NCBI GenBank assembly: GCA_036477795.1
Contig: JAZGDL010000180.1
Location: 1 to 59,011, forward strand
Source of the DNA: JAZGDL01 sp036477795
GTDB lineage: Bacteria > Planctomycetota > Phycisphaerae > UBA1845
DNA length: 59,011 nt
Direction of reading: 5' to 3'
Shown: positions 43,774 through 52,388 of the stretch, in pieces
How positions within the stretch are numbered: the first letter of the stretch is position 1
Layout of the letters: the number at the start of each line of letters is the position of its first letter
Program-made: the position numbers and the translations under genes
The notes under the pieces: model-generated
What the model was told of the DNA's origin: nothing
The model's input: only the letters and a program-made list of their open reading frames with translations
Databases searched by the model: none

Positions 43774-44193
43774 TCAGGCGTCCTCCGGCGGATAGCGATT
43801 CCGCCTTGCCTGCATAGTGCCTGCACGTCTTTGGGCCGCCTTACTGTATCGCAGGATGGATGGAACTTCGAGTAGGCAGCCGGCGCCCAGGCCACAAGAG
43901 ACGCACACAGTCCACGCGTATTCAACGATCCCCGCCCCGGTGGTGTGATTCCATATCCGGGTGTTGTCGGCGGTCAGGAAGCGCGGGAATCCGGCGGCGT
44001 TTGGGTTGGGCGTGGGTCGGAGTCTTGAGGTGGCAGTCCCCTTCCCAAAGACGGCGTTCGACCCACCCGCGACAACGTGCAAGGTGTAGGTCGGAGCTGA
44101 CGTTCCAACGCCGACGTTGCCGGCGGTGTAGAAGATGCTGCTGCCAGACGCGGACCAGAGGCTATCCCCGCCGCCTGTGGCTGCGGTTGAGCG
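43774..44193 (-). pseudogene. Tail-fibre-like protein remnant
   Basis: A frame open from 44193 without a start encodes GDSLWSASGSSIFYTAGNVG, continuing VGTSAPTYTLHVVAGGS and NAVFGKGTATS. This is the GNVGIGTxxPxYxLHV motif of phage tail fibres and endosialidase-chaperone proteins. A TAA lies directly upstream. The C-terminal half (CGLGAGCLLEVPSIL) overlaps a repeat shared with 48306-48390. It is a degraded 5'- and probably 3'-truncated gene. Confidence 0.55.
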
Positions 44194-44425
44194 TTAAAGC
44201 GATGCGGCGCTGGGGCTGACTGGAATCGTGCCGGCCGAGCTGGCCTGTGTTGGAATGATGGACCGGCACGCCGCGCCTCGTTTCTATACTGCGGCCCGGT
44301 TGGCGTGTGCTGGTCGGGCTAGCATTCATTTTTGCGGTGGGGGCTTGCTCGAACTGGGCGGCGGCGCACGTTTCGATAGCGGGCTCATCTCGTCGTCGGT
44401 GTCGTGGGAGTCTTCGAGAAGAGGA
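44194..44425. other. Short region with possible lipoprotein remnant
   Basis: On the plus strand around 44300-44360 a frame reads RVLVGLAFIFAVGACSNWAA, a plausible lipoprotein signal with a GAC lipobox, but the frame then runs into the 3' end of the convergent PIN-like gene. It is treated as debris. Confidence 0.25.
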
Positions 44426-45307
44426 TCAACGTTGGCTGTCGTGGCGCTCGCCAGTCACAGGGTTAAGAAGCGGCTTCTTCATGACCGTAGCGATAGGCCC
44501 CCATTCTCGATCATTGTTTGCAGCATAGACCTCCATGTCTTTGCCATCAACCGCAATCAGCGCGTCGGCCAATCTGCGGCAGTTTCGATCGTCGCAAAGA
44601 TGTACGGGGTCTTTCAACGCCAGCCTCGTGTGCTGAGCTAGCTTCTTCAACTCATCCGATGCCTTATCCATTTCTTCGGCGTGGCGAGCGATGGCTTTGA
44701 AATCCTGCTTGTGTAACTCGAAGAAGTTATGAACCGTGCATTGAATGCTCTCAGGTCTGCATTGCCGGATGGCTACATCGATACTTCCATCTGGTTGTTC
44801 AACCGGCCGCTCTCTGGCGCGCGCACATTGCGTGCCGTCGAACTCGTGAGTGACCATCCGTTCCAGTGTCTCGGCGCTCGCCAGAATGGCGTGTTTGCAG
44901 TATCCCTTCAGACGAGTCAATTGTGCTCGCGAAGAAATTGCACGGTCGTCTATCTCAAGGAACCTGCCGATCGCATCCACGCATGTCTTAACGTGCCTAA
45001 GTTGCCACTGGCTGGACAGCGATCTGTTTATTTTTGTGAAGACGTCGTTCACACTGTGAATATCGGATCGACGGCACAATGCGTGGATGTAGGCAAGTCG
45101 TTGCAGCCAGGCACGCTTGAACTCCAGCCGAGAATAGGACGATGTACCCTTGAACCGAAATCGTCGAAGTGCCTTGCACACTGGTTGGGCATACTCCGCA
45201 CGCTTCTGCTGTTCGATCAGCAGCGAAGTGTCCACAAGCACCGTAGAGGCGCGGGGGGGTTCGTGATCTGAACGACTATTGTGCCCAGTGCGAGTCTTCG
45301 TTATCAC
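44426..45307 (-). CDS. PIN-domain-like protein
   Basis: This is a 293-aa protein. The N-terminal STVLVDTSLLIEQQKR (Asp26) and C-terminal RRLADALIAVDGKDMEV with AANNDREWGPI fit the first and last acidic motifs of PIN ribonucleases. Between them is a long helical insert with several Cys and His. PIN proteins cut RNA, often as toxins or effectors. The start overlaps the upstream gene by 32 nt. It is last of a three-gene operon (46651 to 44426). The insert makes it longer than toxin PINs (about 130 aa), so a different effector role is possible. Confidence 0.6.
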   Translation of the reverse strand: MITKTRTGHNSRSDHEPPRASTVLVDTSLLIEQQKRAEYAQPVCKALRRFRFKGTSSYSRLEFKRAWLQRLAYIHALCRRSDIHSVNDVFTKINRSLSSQWQLRHVKTCVDAIGRFLEIDDRAISSRAQLTRLKGYCKHAILASAETLERMVTHEFDGTQCARARERPVEQPDGSIDVAIRQCRPESIQCTVHNFFELHKQDFKAIARHAEEMDKASDELKKLAQHTRLALKDPVHLCDDRNCRRLADALIAVDGKDMEVYAANNDREWGPIATVMKKPLLNPVTGERHDSQR

Positions 45308-45866
45308 CCGCTTTGTCCAGAAACGCTAATGCCCCGATTCCCTCGTCCACAAACCGTTCACGCACAACTTTCGCCTGCTCTCGAACAACTGTTGGCTGCG
45401 CAAGGTAAATGAGCGCCTCACGAATCGCGTCGATCTGTTCGCTGGTAGGACAATCCAAGTCCCGGCAATATCGCACCGCGTTTTCCAGTGCCGCCAAGAT
45501 GTCCTGATGGTGCTCGCTGCTCTCCGCAGCGCTCTCCCATAACCAAAGGACAGTGCCTGAAAGAGCCGACATGTGAATCGCGGTGTTTACAGGATCGTTC
45601 AGATCGATACTTGCTACGGTTTCGATCGCCTTCCGCAGCAGCGTTGCATCCAACCGTCTACTGGGGGGCGGCCCTAATCCGGCTGGTAGTAGTCGGCCCT
45701 TGAGTCCGCTAGAAAGCGTTTCTTCTTCGCGTCCCATCCCAGTTTCGGAGTATGTGCTTGTGAGGGGCGGCTCTCCTCCCGTGGCGAGGGCCTGCGTTGC
45801 AGGGCTCACCGTCTGGGGTGGGGGTTCGAGCAAATCTACCGCGGAACTTGTCTGTCTCTCGTTCAT
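45276..45866 (-). CDS. Hypothetical protein, middle gene of a three-gene operon
   Basis: This is a 196-aa protein. The first 70 residues are Pro/Ser/Thr-rich and probably disordered. The rest is helical (ATLLRKAIETVASIDLNDPV, SALSGTVLWLWESAAESSEH, AKVVRERFVDEGIGALAFLD). I do not recognise a family. It overlaps the upstream gene by ATGA and the PIN-like gene by 32 nt, so the three are translationally linked. It could be an antidote or scaffold for the PIN-like protein. Confidence 0.6.
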   Translation of the reverse strand: MNERQTSSAVDLLEPPPQTVSPATQALATGGEPPLTSTYSETGMGREEETLSSGLKGRLLPAGLGPPPSRRLDATLLRKAIETVASIDLNDPVNTAIHMSALSGTVLWLWESAAESSEHHQDILAALENAVRYCRDLDCPTSEQIDAIREALIYLAQPTVVREQAKVVRERFVDEGIGALAFLDKAGDNEDSHWAQ

Positions 45867-46651
45867 TTCTTTCCCTTTTTGGATAGGTCTTTCTCGATGC
45901 GATCCATTTCCAGCCGCGCTTCTTTCAGGAACGAACCGACGGTCATGTCTCCGGGAGGCCAGATTCGATAGTAATCTAGGTCAATCAACAACCCGGCTTC
46001 AGGGTCGCTTTCACGTTGCTTGGTGCGTTTGAGTTGCTCAAGCAGTGCTTCGCGTTGCCCTTCCGCAAGATGGTGGGGCGGTTGTCGAAGCCTAGCGTCG
46101 ATCATGGCCGTGGCCCCGATCTTGGAAAATGGCTTCACGATGGCACGAATCCCGACGGATTGGTCTTCTGCTTCGAACGCTGAGACCAGTTCTTGTTGGC
46201 GGGGCCTAAGTTCTGGATTCGGATCTGAACGCCAGTCGTCGTACGGCACCATCTTCAGCGAGAGCTTATCGGCATCGTCGATTGAATCAACACCCACGAC
46301 CTTTCTGCGCCGACATCCGAATCGCGTTATCTGTTTCAAGTCAAAGCGCCCCGTGACGACGGCAAACGCAGACTCGGTGATGGCATCGAAGTTACAGTCG
46401 GCGTCGCCGACCGGATCCTGATCAACCACAAAACTCGCCGAGTGGAAGACGATCGTGATGTCCAAGTCCGGGCAGATTAGCCTCGCCCCTGTGGGAGCTA
46501 TCTCGGACGGCATCCATTGCCGCGACGTGTCTTTCTTCAGGACTTCCTCCAGGATGAGCATTGCATCGCCGCACTTGTCGAGGTACCGGTAGCCATGTCG
46601 GTATCGGGCCTCAAAGATCTGCTGCCGTAAAATGGGATCGTGCTTACCCAC
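45863..46651 (-). CDS. Hypothetical protein, first gene of a three-gene operon
   Basis: This is a 262-aa protein; GTG 46651 has GAGGG 8 nt upstream. It has an aromatic N-terminus (ARYRHGYRYLDKCGDAMLIL), a mixed alpha/beta middle and a charged C-terminal helix (KEARLEMDRIEKDLSKKGKK). No catalytic motif is recognised. Stop and next start overlap as ATGA. The operon arrangement with a small middle protein and a PIN-like effector is typical of defence or toxin-antitoxin loci, but this is inference from gene layout. Confidence 0.6.
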   Translation of the reverse strand: MGKHDPILRQQIFEARYRHGYRYLDKCGDAMLILEEVLKKDTSRQWMPSEIAPTGARLICPDLDITIVFHSASFVVDQDPVGDADCNFDAITESAFAVVTGRFDLKQITRFGCRRRKVVGVDSIDDADKLSLKMVPYDDWRSDPNPELRPRQQELVSAFEAEDQSVGIRAIVKPFSKIGATAMIDARLRQPPHHLAEGQREALLEQLKRTKQRESDPEAGLLIDLDYYRIWPPGDMTVGSFLKEARLEMDRIEKDLSKKGKK

Positions 46652-47196
46652 CGCCAGTTCCCTCGTTGCGCCTCAATCTCCAATCGGCATGATCGTCCGT
46701 CTGCTCACGTCCATTGTAAGGATATGCGCGTGCGAAGGAAGGTCCGAAATCGCGATCCAAACAAAGACCAAACCGCGGCGTCTAGCGACGGGGCTCTTGA
46801 CGCTCAAAAAGACGGCGACACAGCAGCGACGGTGGCCCCGTTAGTTGTTCGCTGTCAGCCCAGCGATGTGTCCGAAGTGTTTCAAATGCTCAATTCCGTA
46901 CATTCGTGTTCACTGCCACCGCCAAGAAAACGGCCGCCGGCCCGGGCCGATGTACACGGCCTCCGCCGGCGCTTCAGCATGGCGGCTCCACCCTTACAGC
47001 CAACAGAAAAGGGCCATCCGTGATTCGGAAGGCCCCGTGAACGGGCCGTGAATGGTTCAGGCGGTCGAGGAGCGCGAAGGAACGCAGTAGGGCTGGATCG
47101 AAATGCTGGACCAGCTCTCTAACCGGCGGAACAGACGGCAGCGGTTTGAATCTCTTCACCGTCGAGGTGCTGCTGCGCGACAAGGCCACCCGCCCC
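46652..47196. other. Intergenic region between divergent genes
   Basis: This 545-nt stretch has no supported gene. It should hold divergent promoters. A GGTTCAGGCG motif near 47052 also occurs near 43770. Short open frames are on both strands but none shows a family pattern. Confidence 0.35.
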
Positions 47197-48180
47197 ATGA
47201 CAGACGTTCTTACGCCGATCCTCGATTCCGCTACAATTGACCAGATCGCCACAGCACGGTGTGGTAGGAGTAGAACACACGAAATGTTCGACGGACCCGC
47301 AAGAGAGTTTTCTAATCTCATAGCTTCGGTCAATCGCATCGCATCAGGTTTGTCGCGCGTGCGGGAGTCTGCACAACAGGCGTCCCGGTTCGCCGAACAG
47401 ATCGAGGCGGCTATCACGAGGATGTCCTCGCCATTCGACCAATTGGTTCTGAACGATCGGCTCACGACATGCTTACAGTACGTCAATGAGCGCCATTCCC
47501 AACTTCAAGCAGGGATACAGCGTCACCACGAGGCTCGCCTCCTCGTTTCCGCAGCCCTGCCCAAGCGAGGATGGTACCTGAGCGGGCGAGAACCTTGCAC
47601 GCTGTCACTTAGCTTGGCCAACGCAGTACGAACGGAGGATTGGGAACAAGTCGATCAGGAAGTGCTGAAACATCTGCCAAAGTTCAAGATGGAAGCGCTA
47701 AGAGAATGGCTGGTACAGCTTCGGGTTCCCGACTATTGCGTCAATCGCCTCTGCCTTTTTGTAGCGCATCATCAAGTAGGATGCTACGAAGAGGCAACCT
47801 ACATCGGCGTTCCGCTCATTGATGAAATCGCCTTGCACCTGTACAACGGCAAGTCCTTCACCACTAAGAGAGCCAACAAGAGAAGAGGGGACCAATCGAG
47901 ACCGGAACTAGCGATCAAGACGAGCGGTGGCCCAGACTTGAGGGACTATTGCAGTGCCTTCGTCCAAACTTTCGGGTCGCTCCAAGAAGATTCCGATCAG
48001 AACAAGCTGACCGACGAGGATTACTGGAACCGCCATGCCATTGTTCACGGGATGATGCGCAGGGCAATGGGCATGAAGGATTCGGCGAAGTGCCTGATGG
48101 CAATCAGCTTCCTTTTCTCTGCTCGAAAGGAGACAGAGAGTTGTGCCACTGCGGGCGCGATAAATGACCCGAATGCGTGA
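47197..48180 (+). CDS. HEPN-like C-terminal domain protein
   Basis: This is a 327-aa protein from ATG 47197 (TTG 47146 also possible). It has an N-terminal helical region (EFSNLIASVNRIASGLSRVR), a central part, and a C-terminal segment reading EDYWNRHAIVHGMMRRAM and ending in a helix with KCLMAISFLFSARKE. The string RHAIVH fits the R-x4-H motif of HEPN ribonucleases, and NRHAIVHG is common in such C-terminal domains. No neighbour forms an obvious antitoxin. A role in abortive infection is possible but unproven. Confidence 0.55.
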   Translation: MTDVLTPILDSATIDQIATARCGRSRTHEMFDGPAREFSNLIASVNRIASGLSRVRESAQQASRFAEQIEAAITRMSSPFDQLVLNDRLTTCLQYVNERHSQLQAGIQRHHEARLLVSAALPKRGWYLSGREPCTLSLSLANAVRTEDWEQVDQEVLKHLPKFKMEALREWLVQLRVPDYCVNRLCLFVAHHQVGCYEEATYIGVPLIDEIALHLYNGKSFTTKRANKRRGDQSRPELAIKTSGGPDLRDYCSAFVQTFGSLQEDSDQNKLTDEDYWNRHAIVHGMMRRAMGMKDSAKCLMAISFLFSARKETESCATAGAINDPNA

Positions 48181-48189
48181 GGTCTGCGG

Positions 48190-48311
48190 TGGGGCGTCAA
48201 ATCGTCGACGCCCGGCACCCTCGGACGCGCGAAGTCTGGAGCGTCAACGCCCTGGACGAATACACCGCCGCGTTTGAGCTGGCATCGATGCTCGGGTGGG
48301 GTTTCGAGTAG
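48190..48311 (+). pseudogene. C-terminal remnant of an unknown gene
   Basis: This is an open stretch in one frame: GRQIVDARHPRTREVWSVNA, then LDEYTAAFELASMLGWGFE and stop. The end and following 60 nt resemble 43850-43930, where the frame ends WNFE and stop. It looks like the tail of a repeated accessory gene. Confidence 0.35.
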
Positions 48312-48390
48312 GCAGCCGGCGCCCAGGCCACCAAGAAACGCACAGAATCAACGCCTGTTGGACGATCTCGGGTCGGGGTGCGATAAGGCG
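48306..48390. repeat. Dispersed repeat with copies at 43867 and 49350
   Basis: CGAGTAGGCAGCCGGCGCCC is identical at about 43867 and 48306, with weaker similarity continuing about 60 nt. A third, more diverged stretch near 49350-49430 shares AACGCACAGAA with 48306 and GGTGGTGTGATT with 43867. It is likely the 3' flank of a duplicated gene. Confidence 0.6.
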
Positions 48391-48451
48391 CTGCCCCTAA
48401 TCACGGTAGCCCGCCCCCAAACGCAATAGCGAGGATGACAAACGGCATGAC

Positions 48452-48772
48452 TCAATCCATGCCCCTTTTCCAGTTGGTAATCGATGACAGGAAGCGGTTG
48501 GTAATCCATGACAGGAAGAACGCCGCGATGACCCAAAAGCCGACGATGAAAGCCAAATCGGTTGGTCCCTTGGGCAGGGCACCAAATTCTTGAAACTCAT
48601 AGGAACGGATGCCCACAGCCGAAAGCAGAAACGCAGGAATATTGAGCCAAAGGAGCCAGACTGGAAGCGTGAGGAGGTTGACCCCGGGCACGAGCATAAG
48701 CACACCCGGTGTGAGTAGAATCGCCAGCCAAGAGCCGAGGCTCTTGGTTCGTCGTTTGTTGAACTGAAGCAC
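48452..48772 (-). CDS. Small multi-pass membrane protein
   Basis: This is a 106-aa protein starting at GTG 48772. It has a basic N-terminus (QFNKRRTKSLGSW) and three hydrophobic helices (LAILLTPGVLMLVPGVNLL, VWLLWLNIPAFLLSAVGI, LAFIVGFWVIAAFFLSW). The family is not recognised. It is isolated between a remnant and another remnant, so it may be a recent or decaying gene, but the frame is clean. Confidence 0.5.
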   Translation of the reverse strand: MLQFNKRRTKSLGSWLAILLTPGVLMLVPGVNLLTLPVWLLWLNIPAFLLSAVGIRSYEFQEFGALPKGPTDLAFIVGFWVIAAFFLSWITNRFLSSITNWKRGMD

Positions 48773-48839
48773 GTTTATGCCGGCATTTCCCAGTTATCAG
48801 ATTTCACGCCGCAATCGTATCCAAACGAGCCGCTCGATT

Positions 48840-49249
48840 CAAGCGAAAACGACCTCTCTCGCCGTGAATCGCGCCCATTTGCCCGCTTCATGGAGCCAGC
48901 CCTGCCCCTGTCGCTTCCGGGACAACGATTCCGGCCCGTTTCCGCGCAGCATCAGCCTCCGCTCCACGAATCGCCAGCCTTCGTCCGGTCGCCGGGTCAG
49001 CCGCGCTACACGAACGGCGGGTTCCGTGTCGCCGAAGTCCCTGGGGCCGAGTGCGCCTTTGACGGCGACGGCGATGGTGACGTGGACTTGCACAACTTCG
49101 CGCTGTTCCAAGCGGGATTCACCGGTTCCGAGTAGACTCGACTGCCGATGAGCCCCACCGTCTCCGAGTGGGGCCTCATCGTCCTAGCCACGCTCCTCAC
49201 CACCACCGGCACTATCCTGCTTCGCAGCCGGCGAGCGGTGGCGGTTTAA
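48840..49249 (+). pseudogene. Degraded FGE-like/dockerin/IPTL-CTERM gene end
   Basis: Two frames together encode the end of a formylglycine-enzyme-like domain (RFRDNDSGPFPRSISLRSTN, then in another frame RYTNGGFRVAEVPG), implying a frameshift. A dockerin-like DGDGDGDVDLHNFALFQAG ends with a stop at 49135. Thirteen nt later a separate 33-aa ORF (49148-49249) encodes only the sorting tail SPTVSEWGLIVLATLLTTTG with an RSRR end. That tail is nearly identical to the end of the intact gene at 49546-50646. Confidence 0.6.
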
Positions 49250-49545
49250 CCCGAGCCCGACGGGAAGGCCCGCGGTAGGTGGTCTGCGGCAAACGGTAGC
49301 AGGATTCCAGCGCGTCGGCACACGGCGAACCGACAGGCCGACGCGCGCCACACGATACTAAGAACGCACAGAAACCCGCCTAGGTTGAACAATCTCGACT
49401 CGGGTGGTGTGATTGGACATCCGGCGTGTTCAAACGCTTAGAACGCCTGAGATTAAGCTTTTGAAGTGCTGATATCGATTTGATATCGTGGCTTCACCCT
49501 GGTATCATGCTGGCCTAATTCTTCCAACGAAAGGAGGCATGGAGC
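49250..49545. other. Intergenic region upstream of the FGE-like gene
   Basis: It contains CCCGCGGTAGGTGGTC (about 49270), also present near 51536, and the pair GATATCGATTT/GATATCG near 49475, a possible operator or promoter element. A strong ribosome site AAGGAGG is at 49531-49537. Confidence 0.45.
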
Positions 49546-50646
49546 ATGTCCCATCGAACGCTCGGACTATGTGCTGCTCTCGTGTTTGCACCCGGTGTCG
49601 GCGTGCACGCGGAGGTGGTCATTGAGACTGTCACCGTGGGCAACCCGGGCAACGCCGGGGAGTGGTCGGGCGAGAGTTACGGCGGCTCCGGCCCGGACCG
49701 CTTCTGCGGGGCGGTGGACTACGTCTACAACATCGGCGCGTTCGAGGTGACAAACAGCCAGTACGCCGAGTTCCTTAACGCCGTAGCGACTTTGGGCGAC
49801 CCAAACAGCCTGTACAAAACGGATATGGGCGGCGGTTGGAACGACATCGGGGGCATCTCACGTAGCGGGTCGGGGACGGAAGCTGACCCCTGGGTGTATG
49901 CAGCGCGGCCGAACCGTGGCAGCCGTCCAGTCAACTACGTGAGCTGGTACGACGCGTTGCGTTTTGCAAACTGGATGCACAACGGTCAGGCCACTGGTCC
50001 TCAGAATGCCTCAAGCACAGAGGATGGAGCGTACGACATGTCGCTCGGTACTAGCGTGGCACGCAATCCCGGTGCACGGGTGTTCTTGCCCAGCGAGGAT
50101 GAGTGGTACAAGGCGGCGTACTACAAGGGCGACGGGACTGATGCGGGGTACTGGGACTATCCGACGCGGTCGGATACGGCTCCCGTTTCTGAATCGCCAT
50201 TCGGTACGGATATGACCAACGGTTCCGCAAACTACTACAACCAGAGCGGCGGCTACTACGTCGACCCCACGTACTATACGACTGCGGTGGGAGCCTACTC
50301 GGCCAAACCCTCCGATAGCGCGTACGGCACGTTCGACCAGGGAGGAAACCTCCGGGAGTGGAATGAGGAGGACATTCATGGAGATGGCTCAAGTCGTGGT
50401 GTACGTGGGGGGTCGTTCGGGGGGCCCGCGGGGGGACCGTTCGGCGATGACGTCTACGGCATGCACGCAGCGTTTCGCTGGAACTACAACCCGGCGTCCG
50501 CGTTCAAGAAGTTCGGCTTTCGCGTCGGCACAGCGGCCGGCCCCATCCCCACCGTCTCCGCCTGGGGCCTCATCGTCCTAGCCACGCTCCTCACCACCGC
50601 CGGCACCATCCTGTTTCGCAGCCGGCGAGCGGTGGCAAGCGCTTGA
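49546..50646 (+). CDS. FGE-sulfatase-domain protein with signal peptide and IPTL-CTERM tail
   Basis: This is a 366-aa exported protein. The signal peptide ends near VGVHA (residue 22). The formylglycine-generating-enzyme-like fold is shown by EVTNSQYAEFLNAVA, RPVNYVSWYDALRFANWM, RVFLPSEDEWYKAAYY, GTFDQGGNLREWNE and VRGGSF...FGFRVG. The C-terminal tail (IPTVSAWGLIVLATLLTTAG with a final RSRR) is an IPTL-CTERM sorting signal. In planctomycetes such proteins are surface or biofilm-associated; the domain often no longer acts on sulfatases. ATG 49546 follows AAGGAGG by 8 nt. Gly-rich repeats sit near the end (GGSFGGPAGGPFGDD). Confidence 0.88.
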   Translation: MSHRTLGLCAALVFAPGVGVHAEVVIETVTVGNPGNAGEWSGESYGGSGPDRFCGAVDYVYNIGAFEVTNSQYAEFLNAVATLGDPNSLYKTDMGGGWNDIGGISRSGSGTEADPWVYAARPNRGSRPVNYVSWYDALRFANWMHNGQATGPQNASSTEDGAYDMSLGTSVARNPGARVFLPSEDEWYKAAYYKGDGTDAGYWDYPTRSDTAPVSESPFGTDMTNGSANYYNQSGGYYVDPTYYTTAVGAYSAKPSDSAYGTFDQGGNLREWNEEDIHGDGSSRGVRGGSFGGPAGGPFGDDVYGMHAAFRWNYNPASAFKKFGFRVGTAAGPIPTVSAWGLIVLATLLTTAGTILFRSRRAVASA

Positions 50647-50778
50647 CTTGCGATGGACGGGGGCAGAGGCGGTTCAACAGCCGTTTAGCCTTCGGACTAA
50701 ACCCGCCCGGCACGGACCATAGTGGTGCCCGTGGGCTTGCCCCGACGGTGACAGCAGCCCACCGAGGGGGGACTAGGA

Positions 50779-51315
50779 TCACGGCGCCCCGGTGAGCGTG
50801 GCGCGGCACTCGGAGTAGCCTTGGGCGTAACCCAACCCTAAGGCGAGCTTGACCGCCTCGTTCTTTTCTGTTTCGGTCTTCTGGCCTAAGTCGTAGACGG
50901 CGACTTGTACTTCATTGATGGCCGCTGCGTGGCCTTCTTTGTAGCCCCTGGCCGCTTCGCTCGGAATCTTCATGGACCTACCGACCAGCCAGCCCCCAGC
51001 GAAGGCGATCGACACCACAAACATGGCGATCGTTAGAAGTAGTCGCGGCTGAGATTGGGTCACTACCGTTCTAACTATCTCAATAGTCGGTTTGCCTTCG
51101 TGTTTGGCGACCTTCCTCTCGACCCCTGGCTTTGGCACCGGCACGGCCGCAATCACCTCATCAGGAAACGTCGTGTCGGTAACACCTGATTCGTCCGGCC
51201 TTGGCGCCGGAGGCGGAACAACGAAGACATGGCCGCACTTGCATCGTGCCTGGCGCCCGATGCCGCTCTCGCGGACTTCATACGCCTTGTCGCACTTGGG
51301 GCAGTTTCCGGTCAT
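50779..51315 (-). CDS. Zinc-ribbon, single-pass membrane protein
   Basis: This is a 178-aa protein from ATG 51315 (AAAGGAAG 8 nt upstream). The N-terminal zinc ribbon (CPKCDKAYEVRESGIGRQAR then CKCGH) is of the MJ0042/zinc_ribbon type. A Pro-rich linker precedes one transmembrane helix (LLLTIAMFVVSIAFAGGWLV) and an extracytoplasmic helical C-terminus (GYKEGHAAAINEVQVAVYDL). This layout is common in planctomycete sensors or scaffold proteins. No partner is obvious nearby. Confidence 0.75.
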   Translation of the reverse strand: MTGNCPKCDKAYEVRESGIGRQARCKCGHVFVVPPPAPRPDESGVTDTTFPDEVIAAVPVPKPGVERKVAKHEGKPTIEIVRTVVTQSQPRLLLTIAMFVVSIAFAGGWLVGRSMKIPSEAARGYKEGHAAAINEVQVAVYDLGQKTETEKNEAVKLALGLGYAQGYSECRATLTGAP

Positions 51316-51750
51316 GGGATCGACTTCCTTTCAATCACCTCCTGGCACCCCGCACAGCGGATTTTGAGCGTGTCGATCTTCGGCATGGCGCATCTCCCCA
51401 CAGTGTCAGATTAGGATATTGGTGCGCTGTTTTGCTTGCTAGCGTAACGTACCACGTCCGTGATCAACGTCAACCGGTGTCCGCAGGCCAGTTCCGCGAG
51501 ATCGACGACGCGCTGAATCCCACCCGACGGGGCCCGCGGTAGGTGGTCGGTGGCAAACGGTGGCACCGGCTCATGTTCCCCGTGGGTCGCCGGACCCCTT
51601 TCACGAATTACTGAATTCCGCTTGCTCTCCGCTCGTGTCACGATAGCGCCAGCCCCCTCAATAGATTTGCGCCCAGCCTCCCTTGCCCCTTGCCACGAAG
51701 CTGTTTATGGCGGATAACAAGAGTCCGATCCGGACAGGATGGTATTGACC
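51316..51750. other. Intergenic region
   Basis: No gene is supported. It carries a copy (about 51521-51570) of the CCCGCGGTAGGTGGTC repeat also found at 49257-49305. Confidence 0.4.
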
Positions 51751-51975
51751 ATGACAATAGATGATTTCTGCCGACAGAGCACAGCCGCGCGGATTTTCGG
51801 CCTATCGCGTCAGGCAATCAACTCAGCCCTACGACGCGGTCGACTCACGTGTATCTCAGTCGGTGGTGTCGAGTTTATCTACCTACCCAGCTTGCTCAAG
51901 TGGCGCCGTTCGATTCCGGAAAACCGCATCCGCGGCCCGCGAGAACCGGTGATTCCGTTGAAGCAGCTAGAGTGA
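51751..51975 (+). CDS. Small HTH protein
   Basis: This is a 74-aa protein from ATG 51751 (ATG 51739 also possible). TIDDFCRQSTAARIFGLSRQ, then AINSALRRGRLTCISVGG and VEFIYLPSLLKW, follows the pattern of an excisionase-type HTH. It lies near the distal attachment site, so it may belong to an integrative element. The C-terminal GPREPVIPLKQLE is polar. Confidence 0.55.
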   Translation: MTIDDFCRQSTAARIFGLSRQAINSALRRGRLTCISVGGVEFIYLPSLLKWRRSIPENRIRGPREPVIPLKQLE

Positions 51976-52343
51976 AGAAAAAAGCCACAGATACGATCAC
52001 TCGGTGAATTACGGTGTAACACCAAAACGGGTGAGGGGTTGCTCCCGAATCGCCGCGCGTACCATCGCGGCGATGCCAGCCTTGACGGCTTCCGGTAGTG
52101 TCGGCCATACCCCTCTGGATTCCGTTACTGTGCGGCATCATTGCTACGTGTGTTCTGTGGCACCGTAGCCAGCGTGCAGCCACGGGTGCCTACAGACGCC
52201 TTCTCCGGCGTTGTGGCGGGCTCTGTTTTGCTAGCAAAACCCCGCCCATCCGTGCCGCTAGAGGGCATTCCGGCGCAGTAGGCTGCTAGTCACGAATCGA
52301 CGGAAACGCTACGCATATAGGGGTTTGGGTGATGTAGCGACTG
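51976..52343. other. Gene-free region before the distal attachment site
   Basis: No supported gene. It has short GC-rich palindromic stretches, such as CCGCGCGTACCATCGCGG, and GCTAGCAAAAC near 52230. The tRNA fragment starts at 52344. Confidence 0.4.
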
Positions 52344-52388
52344 TGCTCGACACGCAGGAGGTCACAGGTTCAAGCCCTGTATCGCCCA
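52344..52388 (+). other. tRNA-Val 3' half, putative distal attachment site
   Basis: Bases 52344-52364 equal 14980-15000. Then T stem ACAGG, loop TTCAAGC, CCTGT, acceptor ATCGCCC and A follow, a full 3' half able to pair. Relative to the intact tRNA, the second T-stem pair is flipped G-C to C-G and the last loop base is C rather than T. The 5' half is absent. Confidence 0.8.
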
